Shown: in pieces, positions 57,226-64,000 of the stretch | Layout: every line of letters starts with the position of its first letter | Numbering within the stretch: position 1 is the first letter of the stretch | The notes under the pieces: generated by a model | Database searches by the model: none | Told to the model about the DNA's origin: nothing | Seen by the model: only the letters and a program-made list of their open reading frames with translations | Source of the DNA: Aurantiochytrium sp. KH105 | Lineage: Eukaryota > Sar > Bigyra > Thraustochytrida > Thraustochytriidae | Direction: 5' to 3' | Assembly (NCBI GenBank): GCA_003116975.1 | Contig: BGKB01000101.1 | Location: 1-64,000, forward strand | DNA: 64,000 bases | Program-made: the position numbers and the translations under genes

Positions 57226-58114
57226 TTGTCCAGCGTTCGCGCTATCCTGTGAGTCTGGCCGCGTCTCCTTTGCCATTGCCTAACAACTTTGACGAGAGTT
57301 AGACTCTCTTTTATCTAAAAGAAGGAAATCTAATTTCGTCTTTTCGTGACAAATTTTACCTCTTTTATTCTAGTCGCTTGACTTCTTGTTGTCTGGCCTC
57401 CTTGTTGATTTTACAGTATACGTATGTGAAAACTTGGATCTCTGAGCGAGCATGTTGAAGTCGAACATGAAGCAAAAGGTGGAATAGTCCTGCATGCTCG
57501 CTCGGTTCCCGAAGCATGTTCAACTCGAGCATGAAGAAAAAGATGTGTAGTAGCGGTAGTGTGTTCGTTCAGTTTGCGTCTTTATCAATCTTTCTCAAGA
57601 AAAGGTGATCAGAGCCCAAGCGCCTCTTGCACTTGTGAAGAAGGCTATGAAAGAAACTGGGAATCCATCGATTCGTTCACAACACGATTCCTGAGATCTA
57701 GAAATTCGTTTATACTTCAAGAGTGGTAGAATACCCCCCTCCCAAAAATGAAAAAAGACATCGCCTCTCATCACCTCTGGCCATCGCCTGATATCCGCAT
57801 GCATTCGCCTTTCGCCTCGCCTCGCATCCGCTTTTCGCCTCGCACCCTATTGCTCAAAGAAGCCATCACCGCCCACCAAAACTAGCAGCAGAAGCAGCAG
57901 GTTTTTCGCAAAGGCAAAGAGGCAGGCCGATAGTGGCAGGGAAAAACAAAGAGCAAAAGCGGACAAGGCTCTGCTCGTGCGCGGCGTGCGGCCGGTCAGC
58001 CGATTGATCGGCCAAGCGAGCGAGCGAGCAAGCCAGCGAACGAGCAAGCCAGCGAGAGAGGTCTCTCGCTTGCGCGCAAAAGCAACCGAAGGTGCGAGGT
58101 GCGCGGGATATATC
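57226..58114. other. Intergenic region downstream of HSP90
   Basis: About 890 bp. It includes an inverted repeat, a direct repeat (57444-57545), and a GAGCGAGCAAGCCAGC-rich stretch just upstream of the next gene. No gene is supported. Confidence 0.55.
57444..57545. repeat. Inverted and direct repeats downstream of HSP90
   Basis: GAGCGAGCATG at 57444-57454 is inverted as CATGCTCGCTC at 57493-57503. A ~30-bp block starting AGCATGTT at 57449 recurs imperfectly at 57513, 64 bp later. Confidence 0.8.
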
Positions 58115-59884
58115 ATGACGACCATCCGTATCAAGGTGCCGCGCGGCGGCGCGGCGGCGGCGTCGAACGTGGACATCGACATTAGCAGCAGCAGCGAGGA
58201 CGAAGACGAGGTAGAGTCGAACGCCGACAAGTCGTTGACGGGCGACGCCGAAAATACAGACCAACGCAAGCCGCAGGACCGAGACTACGAGCCAGAGCGC
58301 CTCGAGACCGCACCGGGGCTGGCCGGCAGGGGCAGCGCCGCCAGCGCGGGCGCCGGGCCTGGCAGGCATGGCGAAGATGACGACGACGATGACGATAACG
58401 ACTCAATCGACAAGTACATGCCCGCCTCCGCGCAGTCTAAACCGGCAGCCGGGCACGACGACACCATTTCCAACCTTTCTGTCCCAGAGCGCTATCAACC
58501 GATTATTCACGAGCTCACGGAGCAAGAGCGTCGACTCTTGGACAAATTCGTGCGCTCCAAGAAACTTGTGCTAAAAATGCCGGTCCGCATGGAGCAGGTC
58601 GCAGCCGCTCGACGCGCGCAAGAGAACGAGCGCAAGCGACGCGGGAACGCCTTTACGGATTCTGACCGTGTCGCGGGTCTCGTCAAGCGTCCTCGCATCA
58701 ACGTCGGAGGACCGCTCGCAGACGGCGCGCACCCACAATCTCCGCCACAACAGCCCATGCTCTCGCAGAGAGGGGCTCAGCCGCGGACTCCCACGCAGCT
58801 TGACCGTGGCAAGTCGATTGCCGCTCTTAGTACCCATTATGACGATGCAGGCGTGCTCATGCTTTCGGACTGGCGTTCTACCGAGAGCAAAGAGCCCCTG
58901 GTCATCGAACTTCCAAACCTCCAACACGAACCCAACGCCGCCGAAGGCTCGGGCAATCCGCAAAGTGTTCAGTCTGGAAATACCGTTGTTGTCTGGGGGA
59001 CCTTCCCGGATGCTTCCGAGCGCTTTTGCATTAATTTGGCGCCGTCCACCTCGTACAAGGAAAGTGACCCAAATACCGTCTTTCTGTACCACTTTAATCC
59101 TCGCGACGGCTGGGGCAAGAAGCAGATCCAACAGAACGCCTTTGTACACGGCAAATGGGGCCGTGCTGATCGGGCTGTGCAGAGCATGCCGATTGTGAAA
59201 AACAAGCGCTTCGAATTACGGATCACCGCTACGCCCAAGGAATTTCTTATTTTTCTTGACGGAAGGCACTTTGACACATTTGCAAACCGTGCAGACCCTC
59301 GCTACCTTCAACCGGGCCGCTCGCTATACCTCATTGTGCCTCTCGTCGAGGATCACTACGGCGACAAGGAAGATGTCAAGATTCATGGTGTCTGGTGGGG
59401 CCATCGCCCTGCGCGGATGCGCAGCCCCTCACATAGTGGACCAGCCTATTCTCCTAACAGAAGGTTTCCTTCTGGCCCTGGCGGCATGTCGGGTCCGCGG
59501 CCCGGCCCCGGCGGCGGGCCTGGCGGCGGGTACGGTGGAGGCCCGGGTTTTCATTCACGGGGCCCCCCACATCCTGGCGGTCATCGCCGTCCAAGGTCCA
59601 CGCCACAGCTCGAGGAAAAGGTCCTCTTTGTTTCGGGGCTTCCCAAAGACACTGGGTCGGCATTCAACGAGCTCTTGCGACTTTTTGAGCATTACGGCGT
59701 CGAAAAGGATCACAATGGTCAGCCACGCATACGCGTCATCGAAGGCAAGGATTTTGCCTTTGTTACGCTTCGCGAAGAGTCAAGTGTTGCCGAGGCCATT
59801 CGCTTTCTCGACGGCAAGCCCGGACAGGCTGGTCTCACACTATCGGTCACTCGTGCCCGTAAACGACCAGGCTACCACGGCTGA
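58115..59884 (+). CDS. Galectin-domain protein with C-terminal RRM
   Basis: A 589-residue protein with an unusual domain pair. Residues ~1-130 are acidic and Ser/Asp-rich. The middle ~130-280 is charged and Pro-rich. A galectin-type lectin domain lies at ~288-425: VVWGTF, then the HFNPR signature (H326, N328, R330), N in QQNAF, and W348 in KWGRADR with R353; the usual Glu after W is Ala. A Gly/Pro-rich linker (GPRPGPGGGPGGGYGGGPG) leads to an RRM at ~503-582 (VLFVSGLP and FAFVTL as RNP2 and RNP1-like). There is no signal peptide, so it is probably nuclear/cytosolic and RNA-binding. The ATG at 58115 is the first in frame after a GTG-only extension. Confidence 0.82.
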   Translation: MTTIRIKVPRGGAAAASNVDIDISSSSEDEDEVESNADKSLTGDAENTDQRKPQDRDYEPERLETAPGLAGRGSAASAGAGPGRHGEDDDDDDDNDSIDKYMPASAQSKPAAGHDDTISNLSVPERYQPIIHELTEQERRLLDKFVRSKKLVLKMPVRMEQVAAARRAQENERKRRGNAFTDSDRVAGLVKRPRINVGGPLADGAHPQSPPQQPMLSQRGAQPRTPTQLDRGKSIAALSTHYDDAGVLMLSDWRSTESKEPLVIELPNLQHEPNAAEGSGNPQSVQSGNTVVVWGTFPDASERFCINLAPSTSYKESDPNTVFLYHFNPRDGWGKKQIQQNAFVHGKWGRADRAVQSMPIVKNKRFELRITATPKEFLIFLDGRHFDTFANRADPRYLQPGRSLYLIVPLVEDHYGDKEDVKIHGVWWGHRPARMRSPSHSGPAYSPNRRFPSGPGGMSGPRPGPGGGPGGGYGGGPGFHSRGPPHPGGHRRPRSTPQLEEKVLFVSGLPKDTGSAFNELLRLFEHYGVEKDHNGQPRIRVIEGKDFAFVTLREESSVAEAIRFLDGKPGQAGLTLSVTRARKRPGYHG

Positions 59885-60081
59885 TCATGAATCGCGTTTT
59901 GCTGAAAAACAACAAACAAACGACGAACAGTACAATTTTTCTCTTTCTTTTTCTGTTTACCTTTCTTTGCCAATCTCTTGCGGCGCTGTCTGCCAGGCAT
60001 CCATCCAGCCAGCCAATCGGCCGGCCAGCTGGTCAGATGACCAAACAGCTAAAATGAGACTAGAACTTTGCTTGCGCATCA

Positions 60082-61227
60082 TCACTTTTTCTTGCCCTTT
60101 TTCTTGGCGTTCAGCTCCGTCTCGACAAAGATTGCGTGTCGTTCATGCGCACGCTCGCGAGCTTCCTCGAGCTCCTTCTCGCGCTGCTCGCGCTCCTGCA
60201 AAAACTTGCGCATGCGCTCCTTGTGCCGTTCCTGCGCGCGTGCCTCAGCAGCGAGCTCTTCCTCGACAACTTTTTGCTCTCGCGCATTTTCAAGATCGAT
60301 TATGGCTTGCTGCTGTCGCTGCACACGTAGTTCGGCATGAAGCTCCACCTGTCGGTCGAGGTAAAGCGCCTTGTTGTCATCCAGAGTTTGCAAGATCACG
60401 TCCACGTCACTTTGCAAGGGCATGCCATTGAATTCAATGTCGAGTGATCGAATCGTCTCGTTCTTGCACACTGTGCGCGCGAGGGCCGCAACACCGCGCT
60501 GGCCGAGGTTTGTGCGCGCCAAGTTCAAGCAGGTTAATGCCCTGTTTGCTAGCAGCGCCTCGCTCAGAGCATCCACGCCACCAAAATCGTGACCGTCGTC
60601 TGTAAGATTATTGTCCTCGAGGCCAAGCGTCACGAGGTGGCTGTTGTCCATGAGTCCCATGCCAAGCGCAGCAAGACCTTCAGGCCCCACACAGGTGCGT
60701 GCAAGCTCAAGTCGTTGCAAAAGAGTGTCACCCCTGGCCAAGGCGGCCCCAAGAGCCCGTGTGCCTTCATTTCCGATCGATCCATTCGAAAGGTCGAGCG
60801 CCACGAGTGAGGTGCATCCTGGGAGCGCCGCTGCAAGGACACGACCCATGGGCGCTCCACCGATGAAAGTCGCCTCGGAGGCAGAGCGATTTTCCTTGGC
60901 GAGCTTGAGAAAAAGTCTTAACTTGCCGTCTTTGGCTACAAGTTGCTGATCCTCGCGCTCGTTGGCGAGCTTTCGCTGCTCTTCACGCAGTCTTTCCTGC
61001 TCTTCGACGATGCGCTGTGCACGCTCACGTTGCGCAGCATTGTAGCGCTCCAAATCTTGGACGAACTCGCGGTCAAAGGCCTCTTGAAGCGCGTTTTCAT
61101 CTTCTGCTAGAATCCCGAGCGGCTGAATGTCGCGGGACTGCAGCTCGCGTCGAGTGTCGTCGCGCGAGAGGCCCTTGGCCGTTCGCTGTTTCGGCGGCTC
61201 CAGCGCCAGCGGCTCGTCGATGTCCAT
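60082..61227 (-). CDS. Leucine-rich-repeat (RNI-type) protein flanked by coiled coils
   Basis: A 381-residue protein. An N-terminal charged helix (~40-100, Glu/Arg/Gln-rich) precedes about five RNI-like leucine-rich repeats (~115-270): LVALDLSNGSIGNEGTRALG, LQRLELARTCVGPEGLAALG, LVTLGLEDNNLTDDG, LTCLNLARTNLGQRG, IRSLDIEFNGM. A long coiled coil follows and ends in a Lys-rich tail (NAKKKGKKK). LRR plus coiled-coil architecture is common among axonemal and centriolar proteins, but no named family is recognised. The ATG at 61227 (MDIDEPLALEPP) is used; the frame upstream is open but non-conserved in composition. Cellular role unknown. Confidence 0.78.
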   Translation of the reverse strand: MDIDEPLALEPPKQRTAKGLSRDDTRRELQSRDIQPLGILAEDENALQEAFDREFVQDLERYNAAQRERAQRIVEEQERLREEQRKLANEREDQQLVAKDGKLRLFLKLAKENRSASEATFIGGAPMGRVLAAALPGCTSLVALDLSNGSIGNEGTRALGAALARGDTLLQRLELARTCVGPEGLAALGMGLMDNSHLVTLGLEDNNLTDDGHDFGGVDALSEALLANRALTCLNLARTNLGQRGVAALARTVCKNETIRSLDIEFNGMPLQSDVDVILQTLDDNKALYLDRQVELHAELRVQRQQQAIIDLENAREQKVVEEELAAEARAQERHKERMRKFLQEREQREKELEEARERAHERHAIFVETELNAKKKGKKK

Positions 61228-61441
61228 GGCGCATGCAAGTGCAAGCGCAGCAGTTCTGTCTGCGCTTGCATGCACGTGCTCTCTCTCTGTCTCTCTGTGT
61301 GTGTGGCTCCTTTGGCTGCTTGACCAACTTGGTTGTGATGCCCTGCACTGTGGCGGCACTGCACTTTTTCCCTGCAACGGATAGGCGTCATAGCCGTCGG
61401 CACCTATTCAAGAGAGAAAGAGACAGAGAGTCACAGTCAAG

Positions 61442-63988
61442 TCAATGTGAGTCAGCCAGTTTGGGCAAAGTCTGGTGGCGGGTCTGAAGACGGATCAGCG
61501 CCGCGCGCAGGTCAGGCAAAGTCATCGTCTGCGCGTTTCGTAGCAAGACCTCGAGGCCAGCTCTCTTGGCCTCGAGCGAAACGCGGTGCTCCAGTAAACG
61601 CTCTCGTACGATGCGAGCATCGGCAATGGTGACTTGAGGAAAGCCGCAAGCTTCTGCAAGGCGAATGCCGTAGTCGCAAGGGATCTCAGGCGTAGAAGCA
61701 AAAGCATGGGATGCCGAGGAAGCACGCGGATGGGAGGCATCTTGACTAGTATGCACGAGATGGCTGAGCACGAGGGCTTGGGTGACCTCGTCAATGCCAA
61801 CGGAGAAACGAAGAACTTGAACTCCAGGAAGCACTTCAAGCTGGCGGAAATGGGTCGCAAAAATCGTAAGCGTTCGAGGACGCTGCGACAGAAACTCGGA
61901 CGCAGCCCACGCTAGAGCAAGGCCCTCTCGAGAACTCGTTCCGCGACCGAGCTCGTCAATGAGCACGAGCTGACAGGTCCCGTTTTCCGCTTTGTCGGAC
62001 ATGGTCCTGGGAGAAGTCCGTAAGATGTGCGCCAGCTCGGTCATTTCGAGGCTAAATGTAGACGCGTTGGCCTCGAGATTATCCTCCGTCCCAATGCGCG
62101 TGAGGATCCGCTCCACAAGCGGAATCCGTGCCGCTCGAGCTGGAACCCACGCACCTGCTTGGGCCATAATGACAATGAGTGCCGTTTGCTTGAGCAAGGT
62201 CGACTTTCCGGCAGAATTGGGCCCCGTTACAAGTGCCATCTTTTGCAGACTGAGATCGTTTGGCACGAAAACGTCGACCTCCGCTGCCGCTGCTGCTGCC
62301 GCAGCAGCAGCCGCAGCCGTTGCCGCGGCATTAGCAGCATCTGCTGGAGAAGCTGGAGAAGCTGCATTCGACGTGGGCACAATTTCAGACTCCAAAGGCT
62401 CGGACGCTCGAGCTTTGCGTGCTTCGCGCTGACGTTCGAGCGTCGCTTCCACGAGCAGGTGACGCCCTTGGTCAATCGCCAGGTGTGGATCTGGATCTTG
62501 CGCGTTGAGTGCATAAATCACGGGGCGAACGACTTCCGTTTCCGCAGCCATGTTGGCAAAGCCTTGGAGAACGTCGAGAAGCGCAACGGCTTCGGCAATG
62601 GCGTAGAGCGCCGGAAGAGCGGTCTTGACGTTGGAGCGCAAATCTTCGAGGTGAAGCTCCGTGCGGCGGAGCGCTTCGCGCGTGGCCTGTTCCTGTTTGA
62701 GATTCAAACTGGCAAGCTCCTTGGTTGTGCAGTCGACAGTCTTCTTGTGAAACGCGGGACGAATGAGAAGCGATCCAAGTCTTGCTGGCGTGGCGTGTTC
62801 GCGTGGGACGCGCAAGTGATAGCCACGCTTGACAGAGAACCAAAGACAGGCCTCGAGATCTTCATGCTGCGTGTTGAGCTGCGTCACGTACTGTTTCATT
62901 TGTGCGATTTTCTCCGCATATGTTTGCCGCGCGACGTCGAGAACACCATCGAGACCCGTGACGACGCAGTAGACAACCTCGATGCGCTGCTCTTCGGGGC
63001 TTCGCTGGAAACTAACTCCAGCTTGTAGCCGCTTGGTCAATGCTTGCTCGAGATCCATGAGCAGCGGACGCGTGTTTGTGATGGAGGCAATGAGCGTCTT
63101 GCCGAGACGCGAGGCGAGTCGATCGGCTAAGTCAGCCTCGAGAGCAAGAAGACCGCGAAGGTTTTCCAATAAGCGAATGGTGTTATCCGCTTCGCGCTTG
63201 AGCGTGACGAGAGTGAATTGCTTGGGCCGAGCCGCATAGTGCGAAGTAAGCTGATCCATGTCGTGGAGTCCCGCAAGATGATGTGTCACGAGGTCGCGGA
63301 GCGAAGAAGCATCGAGCAGCTCTTGAACTAGGTCTTGGCGCCCCGTAACGACGGCATGTTTACATGGAGGTGCGACGAGCTCGGCACGCAATCTTCTGGC
63401 GCCTGGCGCAGTGACGGTAAAATCGAGAAAATCCACGACAGCCTTGCGTGAGGCTGCGGGCTGGCGATGTTGACTAAGCACGGCGCGCCGATCCTCGAGG
63501 AGCTCGAGGATACTAACCGTGACATTATCGAGGGTCATGCGAGAACGGTCGTCGTCATCGATTCGGACGCGAAGCGATCCCTCTGCAAATCGTGCGTCCT
63601 GCGTGAGCTCGACAAAGCCCAGCAGAGCAGCTGCGGCACCCCTGCAGAGGTAGCGGCGGTCTAGCTCGCGGAGGTCGAGGTCCACGGAGCTGAGCGCTCG
63701 AATTTTGTCGAGTCCATGGTCTTCAGAGAAGACTCGACGAGGTCTCGTCTCCACGTGCCAAGGACTTGCATTGTCGCGCACAAGTGCCTCATAGAGCGCA
63801 CTTTGCACGTGTGTGGCAGGAAAGATGACCTCGCAAGCCTTGCAGCCTACGAGCGTGGCGCGAGTGGCCTCGTACAGCTTTCCATCTCGAACTTGGCAAA
63901 GGTGCAAGGTAGGGTTGCCGAGGTCGATCCAAGCGAGGCCCACCTCGCCGCTCTTGTTGCCGATGGCCGCTGCGATCACGTGTGTCAT
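61442..63988 (-). CDS. MSH4: MutS homolog MSH4
   Basis: An 848-residue MutS-family ATPase that with MSH5 stabilises meiotic recombination intermediates. It begins at a domain-II-like segment (GLAWIDLGNPTLHLCQ) and lacks the N-terminal mismatch-recognition domain, as MSH4 does. Core signatures: DNVTVSILELL, a lever/clamp region, Walker A GPNSAGKST at ~589, the NASTFSLEMTELAHIL motif, Walker B LVLIDELGRGTSSREG and FATHFRQL. A poly-Ala/Ser insertion (~545-575) sits just before the ATPase, mostly from GCN codons near 62280-62350. The ATG at 63988 is 12 bases from the window end, so an upstream exon or longer N-terminus cannot be excluded. It implies a meiotic or parasexual cycle. Confidence 0.9.
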   Translation of the reverse strand: MTHVIAAAIGNKSGEVGLAWIDLGNPTLHLCQVRDGKLYEATRATLVGCKACEVIFPATHVQSALYEALVRDNASPWHVETRPRRVFSEDHGLDKIRALSSVDLDLRELDRRYLCRGAAAALLGFVELTQDARFAEGSLRVRIDDDDRSRMTLDNVTVSILELLEDRRAVLSQHRQPAASRKAVVDFLDFTVTAPGARRLRAELVAPPCKHAVVTGRQDLVQELLDASSLRDLVTHHLAGLHDMDQLTSHYAARPKQFTLVTLKREADNTIRLLENLRGLLALEADLADRLASRLGKTLIASITNTRPLLMDLEQALTKRLQAGVSFQRSPEEQRIEVVYCVVTGLDGVLDVARQTYAEKIAQMKQYVTQLNTQHEDLEACLWFSVKRGYHLRVPREHATPARLGSLLIRPAFHKKTVDCTTKELASLNLKQEQATREALRRTELHLEDLRSNVKTALPALYAIAEAVALLDVLQGFANMAAETEVVRPVIYALNAQDPDPHLAIDQGRHLLVEATLERQREARKARASEPLESEIVPTSNAASPASPADAANAAATAAAAAAAAAAAAEVDVFVPNDLSLQKMALVTGPNSAGKSTLLKQTALIVIMAQAGAWVPARAARIPLVERILTRIGTEDNLEANASTFSLEMTELAHILRTSPRTMSDKAENGTCQLVLIDELGRGTSSREGLALAWAASEFLSQRPRTLTIFATHFRQLEVLPGVQVLRFSVGIDEVTQALVLSHLVHTSQDASHPRASSASHAFASTPEIPCDYGIRLAEACGFPQVTIADARIVRERLLEHRVSLEAKRAGLEVLLRNAQTMTLPDLRAALIRLQTRHQTLPKLADSH

Positions 63989-64000
63989 GCTCGCTTCTCT

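Noticed and set aside
54489-57276. Long Leu/Val/Gly-rich ORFs antisense to HSP90
   Set aside because: Repetitive VLGEL-type composition is the reverse reading of HSP90 codons; both antisense frames even carry the assembly duplication.

Overview
The window looks like a nuclear scaffold from a flagellated protist, most likely a stramenopile and plausibly a labyrinthulomycete/thraustochytrid. The reasons are: GC-rich, compact, almost intronless genes on both strands; a fused DHFR-thymidylate synthase (absent from animals and fungi); a kinesin-14, EF-hand and IQ/coiled-coil proteins typical of flagellated cells; meiotic and recombination genes (MSH4, an HROB-like protein); and cytosolic eukaryotic HSP90 and HSP100. 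The lineage call is inference. I support 27 protein-coding genes. Two carry short GT-AG introns (64 and 77 nt) that change their C-termini. I recognised no tRNA, rRNA, CRISPR or intact transposon.

Layout. 0-5.7 kb: two paralogous ZIP metal transporters flanking a D-amino-acid dehydrogenase-like flavoprotein. 6-11.3 kb: an At4g15545-like coiled-coil protein, an IQ/WW-like protein, a tandem-repeat block, a spliced EF-hand protein and a TMEM128-like membrane protein. 11.3-20.4 kb: a sequence gap followed by two tandem WD40-Roc-COR-TIR genes. 21.3-28 kb: DHFR-TS, a His-rich type II membrane protein and an HROB-like OB-fold protein. 28-36 kb: HSP100/ClpB, a possible beta-propeller protein and a large coiled-coil protein. 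36-47 kb: a LACTB-like serine hydrolase, a WW-kinesin-14, GABA transaminase, uroporphyrinogen-III methyltransferase and a tail-anchored PX-START-like protein. 47-52.7 kb: three WD40-only genes whose propellers match those of the WD40-Roc-COR-TIR proteins. 54-64 kb: HSP90 (with an assembly duplication), a galectin-RRM fusion, an LRR/coiled-coil protein and MSH4.

The most notable element is a five-member WD40 family in one window. Two members carry a Roc GTPase, a COR region and a TIR domain that keeps a glutamate where catalytic TIR NADases have theirs. Three are propeller-only. The arrangement suggests an NLR-like sensor/effector family evolving by tandem duplication, truncation and gene conversion. 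This is inference, because nothing here shows the ligand or the output.

A second theme is that the 3' ends of several genes (EF-hand, GABA transaminase, one WD40-only gene, and the region beyond HSP90) are followed by degenerate direct repeats, in three cases copies of the gene's own 3' end. HSP100 and HSP90 both have heat-shock-element-like arrays upstream, consistent with shared HSF control. Assembly caveats: a 313-N gap next to a long poly-C run, a single-N join in the HSP100 upstream region, and a single-N join in HSP90 that leaves a 579-bp duplication. Many long ORFs antisense to GC-rich genes are codon-bias shadows and are left out.
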